DNA of 32,893 bases from Arthrobacter sp. M4. GTDB taxonomy: Bacteria > Actinomycetota > Actinomycetes > Actinomycetales > Micrococcaceae. The notes below the pieces were generated by a model. It did not search any database. It was not told the DNA's origin and saw only the letters and a program-made list of their open reading frames with translations. Made by a program: the position numbers and the translations under genes. The DNA is taken from the NCBI RefSeq assembly GCF_020251205.1, contig NZ_JAIWYX010000027.1, forward strand, positions 1 through 32,893, given 5' to 3'. Positions 14,754-21,170 of the stretch are shown piece after piece (position 1 is the stretch's first letter; each line of letters opens with the position of its first letter).

Positions 14754-16052
14754 TTACTTTCCGACGAAGATGCCGTTGACGCGGCGGGCGAGCAGGTAGA
14801 AGACAACGCTGAGGATGGACAGCACTGCCACGTAGACCGGGAAGATCCAGTCAGCGTGCATGGACTGGAACCAGACCAGCAGGTAGGAGGCGGTGCCGCC
14901 GAAGATGGCGACGCCAATGCCGTAACCGAGCGCAACACCGGCGCCTCGGAAAGACTTGGGCATGAGGGACGTGCTGATCACGTTGTAAAGGGTCATGTTG
15001 ATCACCAGGACCACGGATCCGCCCAAGAGCACGGCTGCGAATCCTCCGATGCCTGGCTGGACGTACATCAGCATGAGGAACACTGACGGGATTGCCAGGA
15101 TGCGGGTGATCAGGAACCAACGGGACATGGATTTGCCGTCCGTCAGCTTGCCCACGACCCAGCTGCCTACAACCATCACGACGCCGAGGGCCGTCGTCAA
15201 GGCGAAGACCGCCGTCGGGTCCTCTTTGAAGTTGGTGCGTGCGGCACTCGGCAGGCCGACATTCCACGCGTAGTTGTAAGCCTGGGCCGCCCCCACCACG
15301 AAGACGATGGCCAGGACGCTGATCCAATGCTTGCCCACGCCGCTCCACACAGAGCCAGTGCTGTTGGCGGCGAGTTCCTCAGGGCGCATGGTTTCCGGCA
15401 GTGCACGGCGAAGGTACACCACCACAAAACCGAAGATCGCACCGATGATGAACGGCACACGCCATCCCCACACGCCCATGGCAGCGCCGCCGATGGCCAA
15501 GCTGCTGAGGAAACTGACCAGGGAAGCAAGCAGGATGCCGAGGTTCACGTAGAAGGACATCAGCCCGGCTACCATGCCTTCGCGGCCGGCGGGGGCCAAC
15601 TCTACGGCGTGGGAGGTGGAAAGGGGAGCCTCGATGCCCGTGGAAATTCCTTGGATGATCCGGCACGCCACCAGGATGACGCCGGCCCAGGGACCGATCT
15701 GCGAATAGCCCGGAGTGATGGCGATGATGAGCGTGGTGACCGCCATCATCATGATGGACAACAGCATGACGCGGCGGCGGCCGATCTTGTCCGCCACAGT
15801 GCCGAGCATGATGCCGCCCAGCGGACGGAAAGCGAACCCGACGGCGAAAACCGCCAAAGTGTTCAGTGTTGCCGAGAGGGGATCACTGTTCGGGAAGAAA
15901 TTGGGGCCGATGAAGGCCGACAGGAGGCCGAAGACCATCCAGTCGTACCACTCAAGGGCGTTGCCAAGGCCTAGGCCCAGCAGACCCTTGCGGACCGTGG
16001 GGGAGAGTTGTCGGGACGGAGAAGATACGGTTTCGACGGCATTGTCGATCAT
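14754..16052 (-). CDS. MFS transporter, metabolite:H+ symporter (MHS) family
   Basis: A 432-residue, 12-helix major facilitator. GLGNALEWYDWMVFGLLSAF (about 26-45) is the signature first helix of the metabolite:H+ symporter family (2-oxoglutarate, shikimate, citrate, proline/betaine permeases). ADKIGRRRV (about 87-95) is the cytoplasmic loop 2-3 motif, and RIIQGISTGIEAPLSTSHAVE follows around helix 5. It probably imports the organic acid degraded by the downstream enzymes. The frame runs 30 codons further upstream, but ATG 16052 is right: it opens with a normal polar N-terminus, and TAAGGAC lies about 8 nt before it, the same ribosome site as the next gene. First gene of the operon, behind the repeat-rich control region. 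Confidence 0.88.
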   Translation of the reverse strand: MIDNAVETVSSPSRQLSPTVRKGLLGLGLGNALEWYDWMVFGLLSAFIGPNFFPNSDPLSATLNTLAVFAVGFAFRPLGGIMLGTVADKIGRRRVMLLSIMMMAVTTLIIAITPGYSQIGPWAGVILVACRIIQGISTGIEAPLSTSHAVELAPAGREGMVAGLMSFYVNLGILLASLVSFLSSLAIGGAAMGVWGWRVPFIIGAIFGFVVVYLRRALPETMRPEELAANSTGSVWSGVGKHWISVLAIVFVVGAAQAYNYAWNVGLPSAARTNFKEDPTAVFALTTALGVVMVVGSWVVGKLTDGKSMSRWFLITRILAIPSVFLMLMYVQPGIGGFAAVLLGGSVVLVINMTLYNVISTSLMPKSFRGAGVALGYGIGVAIFGGTASYLLVWFQSMHADWIFPVYVAVLSILSVVFYLLARRVNGIFVGK

Positions 16053-16221
16053 GGTGGTGTCCTTACCTAGAGCGCTCAGGGCGCAAGAGGGTATAACGCG
16101 TCCCCATGGGGGATGCGGAACATTGGAGTGTGACCGGGTCACGCCGCCATGCGAGGTAGGGCTACCTGGGGTAGGGCTACCTTTGGTACGGCCACCTGTG
16201 CTGGTGTCACCAGCGGCAGTG
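16053..16221 (-). promoter_or_regulatory. Control region of the catabolic operon: dyads, 15-bp array and possible promoter
   Basis: The 169 bp between regulator and transporter carries several signals. A 15-bp-period array fills its regulator end (listed separately). A perfect 13-bp dyad GTGACC-G-GGTCAC lies at 16130-16142, and a palindrome CCCCATGGGG at 16102-16111. A possible minus-strand -10 box TATACC is at 16090-16095. No good -35 box is seen 16-18 bp from it, which fits an activator-dependent promoter. The transporter ribosome site TAAGGAC is at about 16060-16066. Promoter assignment is tentative; the dyads are plain in the sequence. Confidence 0.55.
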
Positions 16222-16229
16222 TTACCAGG
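16155..16229. repeat. 15-bp-period array of dyads between regulator and transporter
   Basis: Three clear units begin at 16155, 16170 and 16185: GGTAGGGCTACC, GGTAGGGCTACC and GGTACGGCCACC, each an inverted repeat with GG at the centre. Two weaker units at 16200 and 16215 keep the ACC in phase; the first of these includes the perfect dyad CTGGTG-T-CACCAG at 16201-16213. The last unit overlaps the regulator's stop codon. Likely a multi-site protein-binding array. Confidence 0.7.
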
Positions 16230-16827
16230 CGTGGGGGACGTTGACCCAGATTGCTACGCATGGCTCTTCGTAGCTGTTTTTGTACCAGTGGGGGATCTCT
16301 GAGGAGTAGGTGATGGAGTCGCCTTCTTCGAGGCTGTGGCAGACGCCGTCGAGGTAGACGTCTTTACGCCCCGAGACGATGAAACAGAATTCCTCGCCGC
16401 TATGGCGGAAGGGGGTGGCGCTGGTGTCATGCCCGGGCGGCGTCAGTATCCACTGGGCTTCTATGGCGCCGTTGAGTCCGGGGGTCAGCAGTTCGTGAAC
16501 TGCCGCGCCGACGGACTCCCGGGTGACGCCCTTGAGGTTGCGCCGTTCGGACCTGCGAACCACGGGGGACTTGGCACCTTCCTGGCCGATGAAGAATTTC
16601 CCCACCGGGATGTCCAGTCCGTGGGCCAGCTGGGCCAGGGTTGTGAAGGAAGGGTTGGCCAGACCGCGTTCGATCTGGCTGACGATCGCCTGGCTGAGGC
16701 CGGTGATGTCCGAGAGGTCCGCGAGGGTCATCCCCTTTTCCTTGCGCATGGCGCGGACTTTGTTGCCCACGGTGGCCAGCAGTGCGCCGGTGTCCGCGGG
16801 TGCCTGGATGGCGTTCTCGGTGGTCAT
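16222..16827 (-). CDS. XRE-family regulator with C-terminal cupin sensor domain
   Basis: A 201-residue regulator. A lambda-repressor-type helix-turn-helix spans residues 20-75 (KVRAMRKEKGMTLADLSDIT, then GLSQAIVSQIERGLANPS as recognition helix region). A cupin domain occupies about 120-200, with candidate ligand or metal residues in FRHSGEEFCFIVSG (H142) and IPHWYKN (H180). Such proteins sense a small molecule with the cupin and control catabolic or amino-acid genes. ATG 16827 is chosen over a GTG five codons upstream: the promoter at 16863-16890 would leave only about 14 nt before the GTG but about 29 nt before the ATG. It is the first gene of the catabolic locus, same strand, and very likely its regulator. 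Confidence 0.88.
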   Translation of the reverse strand: MTTENAIQAPADTGALLATVGNKVRAMRKEKGMTLADLSDITGLSQAIVSQIERGLANPSFTTLAQLAHGLDIPVGKFFIGQEGAKSPVVRRSERRNLKGVTRESVGAAVHELLTPGLNGAIEAQWILTPPGHDTSATPFRHSGEEFCFIVSGRKDVYLDGVCHSLEEGDSITYSSEIPHWYKNSYEEPCVAIWVNVPHAW

Positions 16828-16845
16828 TGGCTGATCTTTCACTTG

Positions 16846-16890
16846 GTGACCTGACTCACATAACTATAGTGAAGATTTTTAGCCAGTCAA
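16846..16890 (-). promoter_or_regulatory. Promoter and candidate autoregulatory operator of the XRE-cupin gene
   Basis: On the minus strand a -35 box TTGACT (16885-16890) and a -10 box TATAGT (16863-16868) are separated by 16 bp. The -35 overlaps the TGA stop of the preceding DUF1992 gene. Over the predicted transcription start lies the dyad GTGA-N6-TCAC (16846-16859), whose half-site resembles GTGACC-G-GGTCAC at 16130-16142, so the regulator may bind both. Confidence 0.6.
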
Positions 16891-17501
16891 TGATTTTTCT
16901 TGAGTATCTTGAATTTCTTCAGCAAAGTTCGCTTTTTGTGTTCCGGTGCGGGCTCCGGGCTCTCGGCCGCGGCAGCCGCCGCTTTGGCTTCACGGCGCTC
17001 CTTCCAGCGTTGAACCTCGACGGCGGCATCCCTGGTTTTGGTGATGACCGGGGGCCCGCCCAGGAGCTGCCGCCTCGCCTCGATCACTCGGCGGTTGAAG
17101 TCTTCTACTGTGTCCCGAACCTGCTTCTCACTGAAGAGATCGTCCAGCTTGCCATCGAGTTCTGCGTCTTCGGTGCGCAGGAGAATCGCCTGCGGGCCAA
17201 GTCCCGTCAAGTGTTCGCGTTCGATGAGCTGCTTGATCCACCAGTCGGGATCGTTGCCCTGCCCGAGCCCGGGAATCGGCTTGCCGGCGTATTTGAGGTT
17301 GTCGAACTCGCCACGCGCCATCGCGTCACGGATAAGGTAATCAGCTCGCGCCGCCGGACTCACTTTGCTGCGCCTTTGCCTTAATGCCTCGGCAGCATCA
17401 GCCGCCTTTCGTTCCTCCGGGTCTGTTGGGACATGGCCGGCTGCGCGGAGTTCCGCGGCCCTTTCCATCCGGCGCTCGAATTCTTCAGACGCTTTGCCCA
17501 T
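16887..17501 (-). CDS. DUF1992 domain protein (DnaJ-homologue subfamily C member 28-like)
   Basis: A 204-residue, highly charged soluble protein. The conserved DUF1992 segment covers about residues 45-125: DYLIRDAMARGEFDNLKYAG, then KPIPGLGQGNDPDWWIKQLI. The family is named after a human DnaJ-like protein but lacks a J domain here; bacterial members have no settled function. The C-terminus is lysine-rich (KKRTLLKKFKILKKNH) and could bind nucleic acid or membrane surfaces. ATG 17501 is preferred to a start 20 codons upstream that would lie inside a perfect palindrome; AGGGGG lies about 10 nt before it. The stop codon sits within the -35 box of the next gene, so the two are separately transcribed. 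Confidence 0.85.
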   Translation of the reverse strand: MGKASEEFERRMERAAELRAAGHVPTDPEERKAADAAEALRQRRSKVSPAARADYLIRDAMARGEFDNLKYAGKPIPGLGQGNDPDWWIKQLIEREHLTGLGPQAILLRTEDAELDGKLDDLFSEKQVRDTVEDFNRRVIEARRQLLGGPPVITKTRDAAVEVQRWKERREAKAAAAAAESPEPAPEHKKRTLLKKFKILKKNH

Positions 17502-17523
17502 GTGGTTGCCACCCCCTTGGCTT

Positions 17524-17563
17524 GCAAAAAATGAGGGTTGGTGCAGCTGCAGCTGCACCAACC
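17524..17563 (-). terminator. Perfect 28-bp palindrome followed by a T-run
   Basis: Positions 17536-17563 read GGTTGGTGCAGCTG followed exactly by its reverse complement. On the minus strand the palindrome is followed after about 4-5 nt by a run of six T (17525-17530). This has the form of an intrinsic terminator for the DUF4383 gene upstream. It ends only about 20 nt before the DUF1992 ATG, so it may equally be an attenuator or operator for that gene. Confidence 0.6.
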
Positions 17564-17640
17564 GGCTGTACGAACTATTCAGATTGTGCTACTTTGCGCA
17601 ACTCATTGGCGGCTCCTGGTCCCGGGTTTTGTTTCCGGGT

Positions 17641-18102
17641 CTATTTCCTGTCATCGGCCAGATGCCGTGAGAACATCCAGCCGGCAGCGATCATCAGCAC
17701 ACCCAGCACCATGAATGTCCAGTTGTCGAGGGCGTTTAGCGACAGGAAATTGGCCGCCGACCCCACTCCGACACTCAATCCGTAAATGCCGAGCACGATG
17801 TACAAGGCGCCGAAGCCCCACAGGAAATTGCGCGCCCCGATGCCCGAGCGGGACATCGTCCAGCCCACTGCGCCAATAACCAGCTGCACAATGTTGAGCA
17901 GCATGGATACCTGGAACAGGCTAAGGAACATTGCGTGCGAATCAGGTCCCAGGAACTTCAAATCCCCGTACTGCAAGGTGATGCCTGGAATGAATCCAAG
18001 GACACCCACCAACAACATCAGAATACCTACCCCCATGCCGATGTTCTGGACGTCTCTACGACCAAAGTGAACACCACGTGCATGTGGAGCCGCGGTAGTC
18101 AT
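17641..18102 (-). CDS. DUF4383 four-helix membrane protein
   Basis: A 153-residue integral membrane protein with four predicted helices at about residues 22-43 (IGMGVGILMLLVGVLGFIPG), 57-82, 93-115 and 122-142, separated by short loops. The pattern (helix, then YGDLKFLGPDSHAMFLSLFQ, then VSMLLNIVQLVIGAVGW) fits the DUF4383 family common in actinobacteria, of unknown function. ATG 18102 has GGAGGG about 6 nt upstream and is preferred to the ATG seven codons earlier, which has no ribosome site. It is divergent from the DUF6350 gene, with about 130 bp between starts. A short inverted repeat CCCGG-N9-CCGGG just after the stop and the palindrome at 17536 may end its transcript. Confidence 0.85.
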   Translation of the reverse strand: MTTAAPHARGVHFGRRDVQNIGMGVGILMLLVGVLGFIPGITLQYGDLKFLGPDSHAMFLSLFQVSMLLNIVQLVIGAVGWTMSRSGIGARNFLWGFGALYIVLGIYGLSVGVGSAANFLSLNALDNWTFMVLGVLMIAAGWMFSRHLADDRK

Positions 18103-18231
18103 CACTGCCCTCCATCCACTCATGTGAACAATCCAATTTTACGTCTGCCTTTTACGAAAAGAGCAGCCATCAGAGCCGGAACCAGCGTGCCCAAAGGCCC
18201 CGGGACGGCCGTCGTGGCACGATGGATCACG

Positions 18232-19563
18232 ATGAAACTGCGTGCTGATCAAACTGGAAACCGCGGACTACCGATGCCGTTGTGGCTCCAGGGGGCCCTC
18301 GAATCCGCACAAGCCGCGATTATCTCCGCCGTCGTTGTACTTCTCCCCATCATCGTGGTGTGGGCAACAAACGGTTTCCAGAACCGGAATATCGATGCGC
18401 TGGCCCGCCTCGGCGGCCAGGCGTGGCTGTTGATCCATGGGGTTCCCCTTCAGCTTTCCGGAGTTGCGCCGGCAGCAGCAAGCCAGACTGGTTCCGGCTT
18501 CCTGTCCCTAACCCCGTTGGGATTGACGCTGATCCCCTTCAGCCTGGCTTGGCGCGCAGGGCGGCGGTTGGCCCGGGCGTCCTATACAGACCAGCTTTGG
18601 CAGGCCCTGTTGGGATCCTGGGGGGTGTACCTGGCTTTCGCCGGCGCCACTGGTTTCATCTGCCGCACTGCCGACGTCGGCATCAATCTGTGGGCGGCGA
18701 TGCTCATCCCGCTTATCCCGTTTGGACTGGGAATGGTGGTGGGCGCCCGACGTGAGTCCGGCTCCTGGAGCCGCTTGATCGGCGTCGACGCCGTGGATTG
18801 GATCGCAAGGACCAGCCAGCACTCGCGGTGGGCCGGCTCCTACTTCGGCTCGGCCGCAAAGGCTGGATTCGTTGCGCTGATGGCCGCGCTAACGGGCTCC
18901 GCCCTCCTGCTCACGGCGGATCTCCTTATTCATTGGACCCAGGTCATAGAGGTGTACGAAGGCCTCGCCGCGGGGGCGGTGGGCGGCGCAGCGTTGACCA
19001 TCGCCCAGCTGGGCTACATGCCCAACTTGGTGATTTACGCCCTGGCGTGGTCATCCGGCGCGGGTATTTCCCTCGGTGTTGGCTCCCACGCAGGTCCGTT
19101 GGACACAGCCGTGGGGCCGCTGCCCGCCATCCCGGTATTCGGCGCCCTTCCCGCGGGTTCGCTCGATTTTGCGCCGGCGGCTTTGGGCCTGGCGGTCCTC
19201 GCTGGAATCCTTGCCGGTTGGTGGTTCCTGCGCGAAGGCGAAAACCACTTCGACGAGTGGCTCTCCATCAAGGTCAAGGCCCGCTGGTTCACGGCCACCG
19301 TCTCCACGCTGGTGCTGGGATCACTGATCGGCGTGGTGTCCGGTGCCTTGGCGGCTGGACTCGCGTGGCTGACCCGGGGTTCGGCAGGTATTGGCCGCCT
19401 GACCGACATCGGGCCTGACCCACTGTGGACGGGCGTGTGGGTGGCAGGCGAGGTGGCCGTCGGCGTCGTCGTAGGCTACGCGGCCGGGCCATGGCTGGAA
19501 CACCGGCAGAAGCTGCGGGAAGCGGACCTCGACGCCCTAGAGTACGACGGCGACCGCGCCTAA
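18232..19563 (+). CDS. DUF6350 family multi-pass membrane protein (PerM-like)
   Basis: A 443-residue protein with about ten to eleven hydrophobic helices and little outside them. The family includes mycobacterial PerM (Rv0955), a membrane protein linked to cell division and persistence, which also lies directly upstream of purN. That synteny, together with motifs such as NGFQNRNIDALARLGGQAWL near the N-terminus, TPLGLTLIPF near residue 100 and WWFLREGENHFDEWLS near 340, supports the call. The frame extends about 100 codons upstream, but that part is basic, irregular and overlaps the divergent gene. ATG 18232 (MKLRADQTGNRGLPMPLWLQ) gives the family-like start; its ribosome site is weak, and ATG 18274 is the alternative. 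Confidence 0.8.
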   Translation: MKLRADQTGNRGLPMPLWLQGALESAQAAIISAVVVLLPIIVVWATNGFQNRNIDALARLGGQAWLLIHGVPLQLSGVAPAAASQTGSGFLSLTPLGLTLIPFSLAWRAGRRLARASYTDQLWQALLGSWGVYLAFAGATGFICRTADVGINLWAAMLIPLIPFGLGMVVGARRESGSWSRLIGVDAVDWIARTSQHSRWAGSYFGSAAKAGFVALMAALTGSALLLTADLLIHWTQVIEVYEGLAAGAVGGAALTIAQLGYMPNLVIYALAWSSGAGISLGVGSHAGPLDTAVGPLPAIPVFGALPAGSLDFAPAALGLAVLAGILAGWWFLREGENHFDEWLSIKVKARWFTATVSTLVLGSLIGVVSGALAAGLAWLTRGSAGIGRLTDIGPDPLWTGVWVAGEVAVGVVVGYAAGPWLEHRQKLREADLDALEYDGDRA

Positions 19564-19580
19564 GCAGCGGGTTTCACCTC

Positions 19581-19609
19581 AGCCGTGGCCCGCTTAGGGC
19601 CTCGCGGCT
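19581..19609. terminator. Stem-loop between convergent membrane-protein genes
   Basis: AGCCG-T-GGCCC (19581-19591), a 5-nt loop GCTTA, then GGGCC-TCG-CGGCT (19597-19609). It sits between the stops of two convergent genes 52 bp apart and probably serves both. No long T-run is present. Confidence 0.5.
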
Positions 19610-19615
19610 TGGGGA

Positions 19616-20038
19616 CTAGCGGAGCCCCGACGGCAGCGTATCCATAAGCCGCTGCTGGCATTCGGACCGGGCCTGTTCGGTGAGGGCAGGGCGGGCGCAG
19701 GATTGATAGTCACGGAACTGGTTGAAGAACGCCGCCGTGACAAGCAGCAGCAAGCACATAACAGCGCACACCACCAGCCCGGAAATAGTCCCGAAAAGCA
19801 CCAGCCTGGATTGCTTGTACTGCACTGTGCGGACCAGCACCACTACACCCAGAACGATGCTGGCAACGGTGAGGATTGCGCTCAGCCACAGGTATTCGAC
19901 ATTGAGCGTGTAGACGAAGAACGAACCCAGGACGGTTAGCACAAATGTGCGGAAGAGGGTCTGCGTGGCTGCTAATGCCGACTCAGCCGATGGCCTGGAA
20001 TGGTGCGGAATAGGCTGCGGGCTGCCATCGGGATTCAT
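19616..20038 (-). CDS. Small membrane protein of unknown function
   Basis: A 140-residue protein with three predicted helices at about residues 30-48 (FRTFVLTVLGSFFVYTLNVE), 50-72 and 80-105. A short C-terminal domain carries two cysteines (QSCARPALTEQARSECQQRL). The N-terminal 25 residues are polar. No known family is recognised. ATG 20038 has GGGA about 8 nt upstream; a start nine codons earlier is possible but would reach into the purN promoter. It is divergent from purN with only 38 bp between start codons, so the two promoters overlap. Confidence 0.65.
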   Translation of the reverse strand: MNPDGSPQPIPHHSRPSAESALAATQTLFRTFVLTVLGSFFVYTLNVEYLWLSAILTVASIVLGVVVLVRTVQYKQSRLVLFGTISGLVVCAVMCLLLLVTAAFFNQFRDYQSCARPALTEQARSECQQRLMDTLPSGLR

Positions 20039-20064
20039 GTTTCCCAGCCTACGCGAGCCGCCCA

Positions 20065-20070
20065 TAAGCT
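20065..20070 (+). promoter_or_regulatory. Likely purN -10 box, leaderless-type
   Basis: TAAGCT fits the actinobacterial TANNNT -10 pattern and ends 6 nt before the purN ATG, which puts the predicted transcription start at or next to the A of the start codon. No convincing ribosome site precedes the ATG. Both suggest a leaderless mRNA. Confidence 0.4.
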
Positions 20071-20076
20071 AGAGCA

Positions 20077-20676
20077 ATGCGCATTGTTGTCCTCGTTTCA
20101 GGTACCGGTTCCAACCTCCAGGCAGTCATCGACGCCGTAAAGTCGGGGGAGTTGGATGTGGAGATCGCGGCAGTCGGGGCCGATCGCGAGGGAACTTACG
20201 GCATTGAGCGCTCGGATGAAGCTGGCCTGGAGACCTTCGTGGTGAACTTTAATTCCTTCCCGACACGGGCTGAATGGGACGCAGCCCTCACTGCGAAAGT
20301 TGCCGCGTACGCTCCGGACGTGGTGGTCTCCTCAGGATTCATGCGGATCGTCAGTCCTCAGTTCATCGACACCTTCGGTGGCCGGTACCTCAACACCCAC
20401 CCCGCCTTGCTCCCGTCCTTCCCGGGCGCCCACGGAGTCCGCGACGCCATTGCGTACGGCGTCAAAGTCACAGGCTGCACGGTGCACTGGGCCGATGCAG
20501 GCGTAGACACCGGCCCCATCATTGCGCAGGAAGCCGTGACCGTGGAGGACAACGACAGCGAGGAAACCCTGCACGAGCGCATCAAGGTGGTGGAGCGCCG
20601 GCTGCTGGTAAAGACGCTTTCCGAATTGGCCGCGAGCCACGAGGCCGGAACGCTCAGGGTCCCGCAGGCAGGCTGA
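20077..20676 (+). CDS. purN: Phosphoribosylglycinamide formyltransferase
   Basis: A 199-residue enzyme transferring a formyl group from 10-formyl-tetrahydrofolate to GAR in purine synthesis. The phosphate-binding N-terminus VLVSGTGSNLQA (5-16) is intact. The catalytic residues appear as N106 and H108 in LNTHPALLPSFPGAHG and D144 in DAGVDTGPIIAQ, the same numbering as the E. coli enzyme. It follows the DUF6350/PerM-like gene as in mycobacteria, but with a minus-strand membrane-protein gene between them. purH, normally close by, lies 3 kb downstream beyond a murQ-MFS pair. The start is ATG with no clear ribosome site. Confidence 0.96.
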   Translation: MRIVVLVSGTGSNLQAVIDAVKSGELDVEIAAVGADREGTYGIERSDEAGLETFVVNFNSFPTRAEWDAALTAKVAAYAPDVVVSSGFMRIVSPQFIDTFGGRYLNTHPALLPSFPGAHGVRDAIAYGVKVTGCTVHWADAGVDTGPIIAQEAVTVEDNDSEETLHERIKVVERRLLVKTLSELAASHEAGTLRVPQAG

Positions 20677-21170
20677 TCTGAGCCGAGTTTGTGTAAAGTC
20701 GAGGCCCCTTTGAGGCACGTTTAGGGGTACGGGCTGTACCCAAACTCCAAGGCGCGATGGATGAGGGCCCAAGTACTCCTGCGGAAAGCAAGTACCCGGA
20801 CAAGAAAAACAAGTAGTGCCCGAAGCAAAAACGAGTACCGCAAATGCGGAAAAAAGCTGGCGCGCCGGAACCGCAACCTCTAGTCTGTCTGCTGTCTCTG
20901 ACGCTTTGCCACGACCATTGGGGGTAGTTGCAATGACTCGACGTACCGCAGCCCTGGCGGGCGCGCCCTTCTCTGGTCCTCCCGAGGCTTCCTAGCCTCG
21001 GATTCCATATGGCGGCCATCGGAGCCGCCCCCTTGGACGGCTGGGTGGTGACGTGACGCCAGGACGGTCGGACAGGCTGCCAATGCGGTCTGCGCCCTGC
21101 GGCGTCACTCCCAGCCTCCGACGGTGCCCCTGGCATTCTGGGAGTTCAGGGGCGCCGTCGAATCCATGAG
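20677..21170. other. 494-bp structured intergenic region between purN and an MFS gene
   Basis: No confident gene. It is rich in inverted repeats: GAGTTTG / CAAACTC (20685-20691 / 20741-20747) enclosing GGGTAC-GGGCT-GTACCC (20725-20741, partly overlapping the outer arm); CCGAGGCT-TCCT-AGCCTCGG (20982-21001); GGCGGC-N7-GCCGCC (21011-21029); a long imperfect stem (21039-21060 / 21101-21116); and a 14-bp stem with one wobble (21119-21132 / 21147-21160). The part at about 20760-20875 is A-rich with repeated CAAGTAC-like motifs. A 20-codon frame (ATG 20933 to stop 20994) has GGGGG upstream and ends inside the 20982 hairpin. Confidence 0.5.
21119..21160 (-). terminator. Hairpin after the MFS gene, likely terminator
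   Basis: CGACGGTGCCCCTG (21119-21132) pairs with CAGGGGCGCCGTCG (21147-21160) over 14 bp with one G-U pair and a 14-nt loop, 10 nt beyond the MFS stop. No T-run follows, so termination may need Rho or the following structured region. Confidence 0.5.

Noticed and set aside
14744..14938. 65-residue N-terminal extension of the FAD oxidoreductase
   Set aside because: Ser/Pro/Cys-rich low-complexity read through the transporter gene; ATG 14743 has a good ribosome site and the normal family start.
20933..20995. 20-codon frame as a leader peptide or toxin gene
   Set aside because: Too short to judge; no hydrophobic helix and no codon-run typical of attenuation. Kept only as a note in the structured region.
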